Assembly (NCBI GenBank): GCA_941918925.1
Contig: OW799234.1
Coordinates: forward strand, 121,141,895-121,205,894
Origin: Phyto melanocephala
Lineage: Eukaryota > Arthropoda > Insecta > Diptera > Rhinophoridae
Length of the DNA stretch: 64,000 bases
Reading direction: 5' to 3'
A program made the translations under genes and the position numbers. Of the stretch, positions 45,080 to 57,319 are shown one piece after another. The stretch's first letter is position 1; every line of letters begins with the position of its first letter. The notes under the pieces are model-generated. The model made no database searches and was not told where the DNA came from. It saw only the letters and a list, made by a program, of their open reading frames with translations.

Positions 45080-45990
45080 TTCATTTGACTGCGTTACGCC
45101 CTACATGGACTTTGATGGGGCATACAGGGTTATTATTCCCTCCAGGAGTGAGTAGAATGGGGGTCACCTTTTGGGGAGCTTTGGCACCAGGATCTATACT
45201 GATGGAATGTGGTGTTGGATCCGGTGTCTTCTCTGATGGACCGGAGATTGAGCTCTCCTTCCGCCTTTCGGATGATTGCAGTGTTTTTCAGGCGGAAATA
45301 CTCGCTATCAGGGAGGCATGTAGGGTACTGAATGATAGGAATATCCACGGGAGTATTAGTCTCTTGTCACTCAGGTCGTACATTACTACGTCTTATTTAG
45401 TTGGTCAATGTAGAAAGGAACAGTCAAGGCTTGATCAATGGGCTGACGTTACTCTAGTTTGGGTTCCTGCGCATAAGGGCCACTATGGTAACAAGCGGGC
45501 TGATGAGCTAGCCAGGAGAGGATCTGCTTGGGATATCTCTAACGCAATTGCAGTTGCAATTCCGTTAGGGACTTTTAAAAATAAAATCACCAGACACTTT
45601 CTCCGGAAGGCCGACGACAGGTGGCATGGGCTGAGCAAGTGTAAGGTGGCACGGCTTACGTGGCCCTCTTTTGATGCAGGGCTTACATTGCAACTTACTA
45701 GTTGAAGTCGGAGGGATATATCGAGGTTGCTGGCGGTATTGACGGGTCTCTAGATGTTAGGCAAACATGCAAGTCGACTTGACCATTGTGGGAGCTGTCT
45801 GGATAGAGAGAAGGAGCAATCGGTTTTCCACCTTCTCTGAGAATGTCCTGCACTGGCGGCTAAAAGACATAGATTTCTGGGCGAACATGTACTGGATGGT
45901 CTCTCTGCGATATCTAAAGTAAGACTGAATTATCTACTGAGATACCTCACGGCCACGGGGTGTATCTAGTACCCTTACTCTTGGATTTAT
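45080..45990 (+). pseudogene. LINE RNase H and C-terminal relic
   Basis: The frame 45085-45705 includes a decayed N-terminal block (LYTDG-like in another frame near 45198), CSVFQAEILAIREACRVL (catalytic Glu), a damaged Asp block, and LVWVPAHKGHYGNKRADELA (His/Asp). After the stop at 45703 other frames show a Cys/His knuckle (GSCLDREKEQ, HLL-ECPALAAKRH) and an LNYLLRYLTATGCI end by 45967. This is a different family from the LINE at 1.2 kb. No tail or target duplication was identified. Confidence 0.75.
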
Positions 45991-46049
45991 TCTGAGATAA
46001 ATTACAAGCTGACGAGTGATGTGGTCCTGTCAAAACGGAGTCATATAGA

Positions 46050-47300
46050 CTTTACTTACCTAGTAAGTAAGCAAGTAATATTCGAGATATATACAAAAGC
46101 TATTTCTTTTCGAACGAATAATATTTTTGTTTGATTTGTCCCCGAAATCATGACGCTCGCTTAGAAATGTACTTACAAGAAGCAATCAAATAAGTAGTTA
46201 ACAATAAAGCTGAATCATAGCTGAATATTTGTATGCTGTTGCAATACAAAAAAAAATTAAAAATTATAATATTGTTTACATTATAATATTTATAAAGTTA
46301 AGTTTAAGCAAAAAACTAGTTATCGGTTTAAAAAAAAAATTATAAAAAGTATTTATGAAGGTAATTACCAACATCTCTTTGTATTTAAAAAAAAATCATG
46401 TTAGTAACGGCCCCTCATTACTATGTAATGTATGAAATAATTGCGACCTTTAACACTATTTCAAAAATATTTTTCTAGAAAATAAAGTATGTTTTGTTAT
46501 GCACCATTTGTTTTAGAATCAATTTTATTGTTAAAAAGAACAAATTAAATTTTTTCGAGAAGATTTTAATACAAAGTTTTTTAAAAATAAAAAAAAAATT
46601 CTTAGAATATGATTAATTTTAAATGTTTTTTATTAAGAAAAAGTTGTTGAAAGTAAACATAGTAGAATATTAATCAATAATTTTTTTAATTTATTTAAAC
46701 CAAAGTGGATTTTAGAATTTTAAAAATTACTACATTTGTTTAATTTAAATTTAGTGACAAAATTGCGAACATTATGAAGGACATTTGTCCAACATTGTAC
46801 AGATAAAAAGCTTATAGCAGATTGCATTCAATATTATAATTAACTGGCTTTCCTATGCGTAGTGTAGCAAAATCAAAACAATATATTAACTGTATTCATA
46901 AGGTGTCCTAAAATGTCATATTGTTATAGGAATTCAAAATATCTAGTATAAAAAAAAATTGTTGTTGCTTTTCAAGTAAAACCTGTGCTAAAATAATACT
47001 ACTGTATATGGGAAGTTAATAGTGCTGTCATAAGTATTTAGATACCAGCGGTAATTGGCTAAGAATCTGCTAAGTCAAGCCGTCTTTGATATTTGTAAGC
47101 CACCCCTCCGATATCCTTCAAAAATATCTGTTAGTAAAAATTTAGCAAAATCGCCAAATAAAATATATATTTCAAAAGATATTTAACACTTATATTATGA
47201 AGGGTCATGGTCAGCGGTCATATTTTTTTTGTTATTATTTGAAAATATTTAAATTAAGGACACCGTGTGAATACAGTAATTGTAACTTTTCAATTCTGAC
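46050..47300. other. AT-rich stretch without recognised genes
   Basis: Non-coding. It would be the downstream flank of the ubiquitin-L40 gene. Confidence 0.4.
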
Positions 47301-47306
47301 ATTATT

Positions 47307-47711
47307 TTAATAATTGATAGCATATAACAACGTTTTCCTGGGACGCAATTTGTTAGAGGGTCTGCACTTCTTCTTGGTACAAGTGGTATTACGAGGATGG
47401 AGACGAGTCAAGCATTTCGGGCAAATTCTTTTGCGGTATCTGTATTTCGTTTGCATTATTGTACTAAAATATGTTGCATTGGAGCCACCACGAAGGCGGA
47501 GAACCAAGTGTATAGTTGAATACTGTTTGATGTTGTAGTCAGACAATGTGCGACAGTCTTCCAATTGTTTTCCGGCAAAAATCAAACGTTGTTGAGCTGA
47601 AGGAATGCCCTCTTTGTCTTGAATTTTAGCCTTGACATTCTCAATGGTGTCGGACGGCTCCAACTCTAATATAATGGTTTTACCAGTCAGGGTCTTTATA
47701 AAGATTTCCAT
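47307..47711 (-). CDS. Divergent ubiquitin-ribosomal protein L40 fusion
   Basis: The intact 134-codon frame encodes ubiquitin (residues 1-76, ending LRLRGG) fused to a 58-residue L40-like tail with its zinc-binding cysteines (ICPKC ... TTCTKKKC). Normally such a precursor is cleaved after Gly76, giving free ubiquitin and the large-subunit ribosomal protein eL40. Lys6, 11, 27, 29, 33 and 48, Ile44, His68 and Gly75-76 are kept. However, about eleven ubiquitin positions differ from the near-invariant standard form: E2, I5, I14, L17, S38, A39, C53, K62, Q63, Y64, I67. Lys63 is thus lost, with a lysine one position earlier. The tail is six residues longer than usual (52). The ATG follows a good acceptor (TTTTTTTTAG), so a 5' UTR intron is possible. 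It is a paralogue or retrocopy, not the main gene; absence of stops suggests constraint or youth. Confidence 0.8.
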   Translation of the reverse strand: MEIFIKTLTGKTIILELEPSDTIENVKAKIQDKEGIPSAQQRLIFAGKQLEDCRTLSDYNIKQYSTIHLVLRLRGGSNATYFSTIMQTKYRYRKRICPKCLTRLHPRNTTCTKKKCRPSNKLRPRKTLLYAINY

Positions 47712-47725
47712 CTAAAAAAAATACA
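47712..47725 (-). promoter_or_regulatory. Possible 3' splice site just before the ubiquitin start codon
   Basis: On the minus strand a run of eight T ends in AG immediately before ATG. Ribosomal and ubiquitin genes of flies often have an intron in or near the 5' UTR, so this would fit; no 5' exon has been identified. Confidence 0.3.
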
Positions 47726-47729
47726 TGTT

Positions 47730-48940
47730 GGTTACACCTTAGTTATACTTGTAAATAATAGTTCTTGAAAAAATACGAGTTAATTTTTAAGATGTATTTA
47801 ATTAATAAAAAAGTTTGAGGTTATGTTTTTTTTTATTAATTACCCAATTCACAACATATCGTAATAAGTAGTTGAAGATTTTATGAAATAAGCAACATAT
47901 TAAAGAAAGAATGAATTTTTCCATCTCTGCTGTATGTGGGGGACATTATCAACTATTGTTAAATCCGACAAAATACAACTCTGCGCGATATGTTGTAAAT
48001 TTTGCAAGTGATTATCGAAAAAATTTGTACTATTTTTTTTAACATTTTTTCTTACCTTCTTGAAATGCGGAAAATTGATTTTTTTTTTTGTAAATATATT
48101 TTTCTTAAGTTATGTTATATGTCACTTATTATTTAAAATATCACTTGAAAATTTAGAATATGTATGTATATTTCTTTTGCACACGGTGTGTTATTGAGAT
48201 TATTTTTGATTTGTTATGAGAATGCAATTAAAAATTGAACTGCAATCTACGAAAGTTCTTTAGATACTAAATCTTTATGTCAATTTCAAGACCTCAATTG
48301 CATTCTACCAAGATCTGAAAACTAGTCTAGGGTAACTGCAGGTAGACAGAAGTGATAATTATCTACATATACATATATATACGTACATAGGTATGTGTGA
48401 AGACAACAGATTTTGTAATTAAAATTTAATTATAACAGGTATAGGTTGTGTTTTGAGGAGTTATTTTCATTAATTTTATAAAATATTTCTTGGAAGTTTT
48501 CTGCATACGTACACGTGTGTGTATGTATGGAGAAACCAATGTTTTTAATTAAAATGGAATTTCCTAATTAAGGCTGAGGAAAATATTTTATGATACCAGG
48601 TACAAATTATGACCTTTAATGATATTTTCTTTATACTTTTAGCTTTAGTTTGTTTTTCTTGACATCAAGTCATAAAATTGTATTATCAAGGTCTAAAACC
48701 TAAATAATAATTCTATTATCACAGAAGTTCGTAAGTGAAGAAGTGTGTAAAAAATTTCACAATAGTTGGCCTTCCTCAAATTATTTTAATACTTATATTA
48801 TTTCTTTGAAACCAACCTTAATTTTTTTTAATTAATTGACTTTTTGATTTGTTTTTAAATTCTTATTATATTTTTTATTATTTTAATAAATTTTTTTAAA
48901 TTGATATTAAATATCTTCAAAAAATAAAGAGATTTATGTA
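47730..48940. other. AT-rich upstream flank of ubiquitin-L40 gene
   Basis: No TATA box, upstream exon or other gene could be assigned with confidence. A CATA/TATG-rich patch is at 48365-48400. Confidence 0.4.
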
Positions 48941-51026
48941 AAACAAGTAAGAGCACTATATTCGGCTGTGCCGAATCTTTAATACCCACCACCAATTTTG
49001 TGTACATTTAAAGCACAATATTTATTATTTTGTTAATCGCTATGGAATAATCTCTTTATAATAAAATATGTATCACTTTCTTTGTAGAGGGTGGTTAAAT
49101 TTTAAGGGCCCATGTTGAAGGTGAACTACACCTAGTATTTAAATTTGTTTTCTGCATTTCATTTGACATTTCTCAATCTCAAACTTACTCAATTTGATCC
49201 GTGGAAAGATATGCAAATGAGCAACGCTTTAAAGTTATTCAAGTTTTTTATAAAAATGGGCCTTCAAATCAAAATGCATTTTGTGCACTTCGTAATTCTT
49301 TTGATCAACATAATCGTTCAAATTCGTCCACAATCGGGAGAATTGTAAAAAATATTTAAATTTCTGCAAAACAGGTCTGTATAAAATGTTAGAAAATCTG
49401 TGAATGCCTTCTTAGTTCGTTGAATGGGAACCACTGCTGGTTCTTGCGATAGTGTGGCAAAAGAGCAGTCAACCTCGCCTCATCATCATGCCCAACAATT
49501 GAGCATAAACATTGTCGTTGAAAATTTGGACCATCAGATAGAGGAGTAGCGCCAAGGATGGGGGGCCATTTGGCCGATATTTTTTTAAATACATAATTGA
49601 ACCATACATACCATATAAAAAGAAATAATAATAATATCCTAAATAATTTGTGTTTTATTTAAATTCAACATCGGTCCTTAAAATTTAACCACCCTTTATA
49701 ACTTCGATATGCTACTAAAATGCTTTTGTAAATGTAGTCTTTCAATGAAAGTGGGCGTTAAAGTAGGCGTGTCAATAAAGTTTCTGCTAATAAATACAAC
49801 TTAGATATTTCAATATAGTCCTTGATTTTCCCAAAAACTTTGTCAATAGAGAAATTACAGGAATTTAAGATAAACCGTTATGGGAGGTAGGCGTTAAAAT
49901 GGTCGTGTCACCTAAAGTTTTGGGCACAAAAATTTCATTGATTAGAAGGATATACGTAGCAAATTTGATCATCATACCTCTAATTTTGGCGGTTTTATGA
50001 GCTTTTAAATTTCATTATCGGTAGATAACGTGAAAAGTGGGCGTTATAGTAGGCGTGTCAAAGTTGTTTTTGCGAATAAGTACAACTTAGGTGTTTCAAT
50101 ACAGTCCTTTATTATTCCAAAATCTTTATTAATAGAGAAATTATATGATTTTTAGTTAAAACGTCATATGGGAGGTGGGCGTAAAAGTGGGCGTGGCACC
50201 TTAATTTTCAGGCACAGTAATGACATTGCCTAGGGGGATATACGTAGCAAATTTTATCATCATATCTCTAAGTTTTGCGAATGAGTACAACTTAGGTGTT
50301 TCAATATAGCCCTTTATTATTATAAAATCTTTATTAATAGAGAAATTATATGAATTTTAGGTAAAACGTTAAATGGGAGGTGGGCGTAAAAGTGGGTGTG
50401 GCACATTGATTTTCCGTCACAAAAAAGCGTTTCACGAAAAAGCAAAGTGTGCAAGATTTCAGAGTCGTACATTAAATTTTGTTGCTTTTATGACGTTTTT
50501 ATTTTAAATATACCGAAAAATACACTGTGCGGTATAAATTTTCGTACATTTTGATCGATAACTCCTCTCCTAATACATAGATTTAGATAATTTTTTGGGA
50601 AAAATATTGTTTTTACTCAGGAAATATATATTCGATGTTTCATGAGCCTACGTTAATGCGTTTGGGCACAATTCCATTTTATTCGATGTTTGAAGGACAC
50701 GGTTTTTTCGACCTACTCTTGCTTTTCGAGCTATAACTCTCTTCCTAATATTCCGATTTAGCCCATTTTCAATACCAAACCAACCTTGTCTATAAGAAAG
50801 ATTCTGGCAAAATTTGAGCCCCCTAGCTTTTTCGGTGCGACCTCTATCGTGCTTTCAACAGACGGACAGACGGACAGACGGACGGACATAGCTAGATCGT
50901 CATCAAATCAAACCCTGATTCAGAATATATATACTTTATGGGGTCTAAAATGGATATTTCGATGTGTTACAAACGGAATGACAAAATGAATATACCCCCA
51001 CCATTTTTTTGGTGGCGGGTATAAAA
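48941..51026 (+). repeat. Interspersed repeat E, copy 3 (longest)
   Basis: Starts AAACAAGTAAGAGCACTATA, TTCGGCTGTGCCGAATC and CCCACCACCAATTTTG; ends CCCCCACCATTTTTTTGG, CGGGTATAAAAATGG. The body holds at least three internal repetitions of a unit with GGGAGGTGGGCGTAAAAGTG and TTCAATATAGTCC. A mariner remnant is inserted at 49087. No protein coding. Confidence 0.8.
49087..49696 (+). mobile_element. Mariner-type element, family D, internally deleted (610 bp)
   Basis: Ends GAGGGTGGTTAAATTTTAAG and (right, reverse complement) AAGGGTGGTTAAATTTTAAG, continuing G(G/A)CC(C/G)ATGTTGAA. TA at 49085-49086 and 49697-49698. The coding relic begins VERYANEQRFKVIQVFYKNG (start codon mutated to GTG) and contains TIGRIVKN; the catalytic domain is almost wholly deleted. 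The repeat E copy at 36.2 kb shows the flank CTTCGATATGCTAC without the insertion. Confidence 0.82.
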
Positions 51027-51029
51027 ATG

Positions 51030-51490
51030 GTTTCAGTTTCATTGTAGATGTGCCCAAATCCAATAATTATTGTATCCCCTTATATTCCTCAGAATTCTCA
51101 TTTTAGTAGGTAAGTTAGTTGAATTTCATCACTCTGTCTGATCAAGACATTTTACCGGTAAATATTCCTTTATATCTAGGTTGTTGATGCTGCTAACTAT
51201 TTTTACATCTCCGGCTTTCGATATGGCATAGTATGTGTACTTGTGGAACCCTACTTCTTAACTAAGTTCTTATTATATAAGTAACGATATGTATGTATTT
51301 AATATTGAGAAATTATAAATATTTATCAAAAAACTATATATTTTTTTTCTAAACAGGTTTAATAATTTTTGTTGCTGATATAATTAATGATTTTATTACA
51401 TAAATACTAAATTTCAATTATAGACATTATTAAATAAATTATAATTATTTTCGGACAATTATGAAAATTTCAATTAATTTTTTAATGCTG
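51030..51490. other. AT-rich stretch without recognised genes
   Basis: Nothing supported. Confidence 0.35.
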
Positions 51491-51495
51491 TTCAT

Positions 51496-52004
51496 TATAC
51501 CCTTCACACAGTGAAAAAGGGTATATATAGGTTTGTCATTCCGTGTGAAATTTCTACAATTTTCATTTCCGACCCCATAAAGTATATATTTTCTGAAAGC
51601 TTAGGAATGGGGGAGTCAATTAAGCCCTGTCAGTCTGTCAGTCTGTCCGTCTGACCGTCTGTCCGTGTGTATATTGAAATCAACTTTTTGAAGCCCCCGG
51701 ACATAGGTTGGACCCGGGTAAGGTATTAAAATATCAGAAATATTCGGGAGTAGATCGGTATTGAAAATCAGAAACATCGGTAAATAAACAACTGAGATAT
51801 GAGCAAAAACCCACGACCACCTCGATTTTTTTTTCACAAAAACAACATTACAACAACAACATACATACATACAAACGTGTATACTGGTTAGAGAAAACGT
51901 GGCATCGAATCGCAGCTGAGCCAAAAAAAAATTTTTTTAATTTTTTTAAAAATTTTTTTTTATATTTTTTATTTAATATATTATTTATATTTTTATTATT
52001 ATTT
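51496..52004 (+). repeat. Interspersed repeat A, 5' part, interrupted
   Basis: TATACCCTTCACACAGTG, GGGTATATATAGGTTTG (empty site for the pogo element at 23.7 kb), TTCCGACCCCATAAAGTA, a GTCAGTCTGTCCGTCTGACC run, then a tRNA-like GGCATCGAATCGCAGC at 51901-51916 and poly-T core. The copy stops at 52004 and resumes within the palindrome loop, ending at 54726. Confidence 0.8.
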
Positions 52005-52008
52005 ATAT

Positions 52009-55000
52009 TTGGTGTTGATGAATTGTTTTTGGATTTTCAGAACTCCAGAACCTACAGTAAACCAAAGTCATTCAATTGAAAATAAGCTTCACCTCTAATA
52101 ATAAGATTTTCAATAAAAATATTTCATTTCTGGCCTACTATTGAAATATAGCTGAAAATTTCAGACGTAATCTGAGGCTTTTACTTCCAACACCAATAGC
52201 ACCTCATATGTGAATTAACTTAAATCTACTTAAAAACGGCGCCGTAGTACCGTACAAGCAATTTCTACGTCAAATCTCTTACGGTGCCTTTTTGGTGGTG
52301 ACGACCATTAAGTACAAAATTATTGCTTCAGAGAGCGAATTTCTAACGTTACAATCAGGTTTGTCATATTTGTCCATTTAAAGGCATTTTGTCGATTTTT
52401 TGCCTCAAAATTTCTAAAATGACGATTTGCTGATTTGGTATAATCATTTAATTTTAGTTAATACAGAAATACTTTTTACATTAAAAAGAGACAATTGTCG
52501 TAAGTGATCACATACACTTAAAAGTCCATTTATTTAAATCGACACTTGTGCGCGAAATTGGCGTAATTTACAAATACAAAATTTTACAGGGAGCGTTTTT
52601 ATAACTTTTAAATAAATAAAATCCTAAAAAACACTGTTACATACGATCAAATGTACACACAATCAAATGTACATTGATTTATTTCAAAATTAAAATTTTA
52701 TTTTGAATATAAATTATTTCTAGGAAATAGTTTTTTCATAAAAAAACGTAAACAATATGTGTTCTATGGTACGCAGATCTATCTTAGTATGAAAATTTCA
52801 TCGAAGTCGTTACGTTATTTAGGTGAGGCATAAATTGCCTCTTAGGGTGAATCACCCTGATTATTTAGGAGTATGAAAAATAAATGTTGACCGAATCTTA
52901 AGCGTTTATTTCTGCATTGGCTGGACTATAAATTGTGTACAATTTGAAGAAAAATACCAAAAACTATATCGATGTAAGAGCATAATTAAAAAAAGTGAGC
53001 GTTAGAGTAGTCATGATAAAAAATGATCCTATTAATCATATCAGAGTCTTAGTTATTTATTTATTTATTTATTCATGTTTTCAAAAATCAAGTACAAAGA
53101 GTAAATCTATTAATTATTTGAAATTTTCCAAGAGATCTGTCCAGCAGTCTGGCCTACCTGAGGGGGCGATAAAAAAGGCGTGGCATTGAGGGGTATGAAA
53201 AATAGATGTTGACCAATTCTCAGACCTATGCGATGTGTACACAAAAATTTTATTAAAATCGGTTTATTAATTTCGGAGGAGTATAATCACAAACACCACC
53301 ACACGAGAATTTTATATATTAGAAAATTAATTTAAATAAATTTTTTATTTAATATTAATTCATATTGAAAAACTTTGAAATTTCTGTCAGTTGAAAGTTG
53401 TTTTAAAAAGATTTAATTTTTAACGATAAGTTTAATTAAATTTTAATTAATAGTGCAAAAAGCGAAGTGAATATTAAAATAATACTGGCCAATAAGCAGA
53501 TTAAAGTTGAAGTAAGTTCATATGTAGCAAAAAAAAAACGTATTTGTTTCTTATATAATTTAGTAGTTGAACTTTATATCTGTATATCTGTATAACTTCA
53601 ATCATCAATACAGTCTGTTCGATTCGAAACTGAGTAGGTAAGTAACTAATTGAATTCCTTTTCTCGGTTTGTTCAAGATTTTTTAACGACTAAATTTCTT
53701 TGTGCCTTGTCCGAGGACAGTATGGCGTTTGATTGTGCCATCATTTCACAACATGTTGTACTGTAAACATTCTTATGCTTTCTATTTTTTTTTTTATAAT
53801 AATAATATGCTAAATGTAAATAAAAATATATATTTATTTAAACATAAATATATAAAAAACCACATCTTTTCTTTTCGGGTACTTTAATGTAAAATAGATT
53901 CAATAATTTACATAAAAGTTATATATTTAAATTAATATCAAATTTCAATTGTAAGCGTTTTTAAACTAATTAAAATCATTTATGAATATTATGGAAATTT
54001 AATTTTTTTTAATACTGTTTTAATTAATATATTTCGCAATATTTTTCAATTGCTCCAATCATCAAAATAATACTATTAATTTAATGAAAATTAAAAATTT
54101 TAATTGAACAAATGTTGAGAAAAATATGTATGAATATATGAATGAAAAAACAAGTAAGAGCGCTATATTCGGCCGTGCCGAATCTTATATACCCTTCACA
54201 ACGTGTAGTCATGAAATAACAGTAGTTTGTGTCACCATTCATCCCATATGAAATACGTACATACATATATAAAAACATCCCATTGTAAAATTAAAAATTC
54301 ACGTATGTATGTTAAAAAAACGAAAAAAAAAATTAAAAAAAAAATTGAAAAAAAAAATTTTTTTAATTTTTTTAAAAATTTTTTTTTATATTTTTTATTT
54401 AATATATTATTTATATTTTTATTATTATTTTTTTTTAATTTTTTTTTATTTTTTTTTGTTTTATATATAATAATTATAATTATATATAATAATTTTTTTT
54501 TAAATTATTTAAAAAAATTTTTTTTTTCAATTTTTTTTTTAATTTTTTTTTTCGTTTTTTTAACATACATACGTGAATTTTTAATTTTACAATGGGATGT
54601 TTTTATATATGTATGTACGTATTTCATATGGGATGAATGGTGACACAAACTACTGTTATTTCATGACTACACGTTGTGAAGGGTATATAAGATTCGGCAC
54701 GGCCGAATATAGCGCTCTTACTTGTTTTTTCATTCATATATTCATACATATTTTTCTCAACATTTGTTCAATTAAAATTTTTAATTTTCATTAAATTAAT
54801 AGTATTATTTTGATGATTGGAGCAATTGAAAAATATTGCGAAATATATTAATTAAAACAGTATTAAAAAAAATTAAATTTCCATAATATTCATAAATGAT
54901 TTTAATTAGTTTAAAAACGCTTACAATTGAAATTTGATATTAATTTAAATATATAACTTTTATGTAAATTATTGAATCTATTTTACATTAAAGTACCCGA

Positions 55001-56866
55001 AAAGAAAAGATGTGGTTTTTTATATATTTATGTTTAAATAAATATATATTTTTATTTACATTTAGCATATTATTATTATAAAAAAAAAAATAGAAAGCAT
55101 AAGAATGTTTACAGTACAACATGTTGTGAAATGATGGCACAATCAAACGCCATACTGTCCTCGGACAAGGCACAAAGAAATTTAGTCGTTAAAAAATCTT
55201 GAACAAACCGAGAAAAGGAATTCAATTAGTTACTTACCTACTCAGTTTCGAATCGAACAGACTGTATTGATGATTGAAGTTATACAGATATACAGATATA
55301 AAGTTCAACTACTAAATTATATAAGAAACAAATACGTTTTTTTTTTGCTACATATGAACTTACTTCAACTTTAATCTGCTTATTGGCCAGTATTATTTTA
55401 ATATTCACTTCGCTTTTTGCACTATTAATTAAAATTTAATTAAACTTATCGTTAAAAATTAAATCTTTTTAAAACAACTTTCAACTGACAGAAATTTCAA
55501 AGTTTTTCAATATGAATTAATATTAAATAAAAAATTTATTTAAATTAATTTTCTAATATATAAAATTCTCGTGTGGTGGTGTTTGTGATTATACTCCTCC
55601 GAAATTAATAAACCGATTTTAATAAAATTTTTGTGTACACATCGCATAGGTCTGAGAATTGGTCAACATCTATTTTTCATACCCCTCAATGCCACGCCTT
55701 TTTTATCGCCCCCTCAGGTAGGCCAGACTGCTGGACAGATCTCTTGGAAAATTTCAAATAATTAATAGATTTACTCTTTGTACTTGATTTTTGAAAACAT
55801 GAATAAATAAATAAATAAATAACTAAGACTCTGATATGATTAATAGGATCATTTTTTATCATGACTACTCTAACGCTCACTTTTTTTAATTATGCTCTTA
55901 CATCGATATAGTTTTTGGTATTTTTCTTCAAATTGTACACAATTTATAGTCCAGCCAATGCAGAAATAAACGCTTAAGATTCGGTCAACATTTATTTTTC
56001 ATACTCCTAAATAATCAGGGTGATTCACCCTAAGAGGCAATTTATGCCTCACCTAAATAACGTAACGACTTCGATGAAATTTTCATACTAAGATAGATCT
56101 GCGTACCATAGAACACATATTGTTTACGTTTTTTTATGAAAAAACTATTTCCTAGAAATAATTTATATTCAAAATAAAATTTTAATTTTGAAATAAATCA
56201 ATGTACATTTGATTGTGTGTACATTTGATCGTATGTAACAGTGTTTTTTAGGATTTTATTTATTTAAAAGTTATAAAAACGCTCCCTGTAAAATTTTGTA
56301 TTTGTAAATTACGCCAATTTCGCGCACAAGTGTCGATTTAAATAAATGGACTTTTAAGTGTATGTGATCACTTACGACAATTGTCTCTTTTTAATGTAAA
56401 AAGTATTTCTGTATTAACTAAAATTAAATGATTATACCAAATCAGCAAATCGTCATTTTAGAAATTTTGAGGCAAAAAATCGACAAAATGCCTTTAAATG
56501 GACAAATATGACAAACCTGATTGTAACGTTAGAAATTCGCTCTCTGAAGCAATAATTTTGTACTTAATGGTCGTCACCACCAAAAAGGCACCGTAAGAGA
56601 TTTGACGTAGAAATTGCTTGTACGGTACTACGGCGCCGTTTTTAAGTAGATTTAAGTTAATTCACATATGAGGTGCTATTGGTGTTGGAAGTAAAAGCCT
56701 CAGATTACGTCTGAAATTTTCAGCTATATTTCAATAGTAGGCCAGAAATGAAATATTTTTATTGAAAATCTTATTATTAGAGGTGAAGCTTATTTTCAAT
56801 TGAATGACTTTGGTTTACTGTAGGTTCTGGAGTTCTGAAAATCCAAAAACAATTCATCAACACCAA
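52009..56866. repeat. Giant inverted repeat: 2,358-bp arms, 142-bp loop
   Basis: Left arm 52009-54366 and right arm 54509-56866 are reverse complements. Every compared position pair adds to 108,875, so there is no net indel along the arms, and all stretches I compared were identical. The right arm consists of the 3' end of repeat A (54509-54726), unassigned DNA, a small insect repeat with TACTCCTCCGAAATTAATAA (about 55560-55700), and the 5' piece of a family B mariner relic that continues past the arm. The left arm is therefore the copy. The loop (54367-54508) is AT-rich repeat A core. Mirror-image reading frames in the arms are not genes. Confidence 0.92.
54431..54726 (+). repeat. Interspersed repeat A, 3' part
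   Basis: Continues the copy that broke off at 52004: poly-T core, AATTTTACAATGGGATG, ATTTCATATGGGATGAATGG, then GAAGGGTATATAAGATTCGG and CTTACTTGTT. Its reverse complement lies at 54149-54366 in the left arm. Confidence 0.8.
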
Positions 56867-57250
56867 TTGCATCTTATTATGTGTACAGTATTGTGTGATA
56901 TTACATTTTCTAAAATGAAGATGGAAGTACTTTAACCGTAAATAAAGAGTGTTGTATCGGAACAAAACGTTTTTTACGTCCTGCTCTTGAAAAGAGACCT
57001 TATTTGTGGTTTCGTCAGTATAGAGCCAATGCCCATACTACTCGAGAACACAATGGCACTTCTGTTGGAGAAATCCGAGCACTACAGCTACAAATTTGAA
57101 GAATATTATCGAAAATGCTCTAAAACAAGCCCATAATTGCGGGCCATTGTGACATTAGTTTCCATATTTAGTGTAGAAAGATTTCCACTTTGTATATTTT
57201 TTAATCTGTTCAAAAAAGGTTATAAACAAAAAAGGTAATTAAACCCCATG
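56738..57250 (+). pseudogene. Mariner family B transposase relic
   Basis: GGCCAGAAATGAAAT, TCTGGAGTTCTGAAAATCC, CAACACCAATTGCATC, GTGTACAGTATTGTGTG and CGTCCTGCTCTTGAAAAGAG follow the 40.55-41.16 kb copy. The segment between the second and third Asp blocks is deleted (ACAATGGCACTTCTG joins GTTGGAGAAATCCGAGC). The piece up to 56866 is duplicated, inverted, at 52009-52137. Confidence 0.75.
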
Positions 57251-57319
57251 GTTACTTTCTAATCCTAATCTATGCCTAATCTGTTGCAGTAATAACAAAA
57301 ATTTTTTTTAATTTTTGGA

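Noticed and set aside
52995..55880. Identical protein pairs on opposite strands (for example 52995-53189 and 55686-55880), suggesting duplicated genes
   Set aside because: They are mirror copies produced by the palindrome, and the frames look non-coding.
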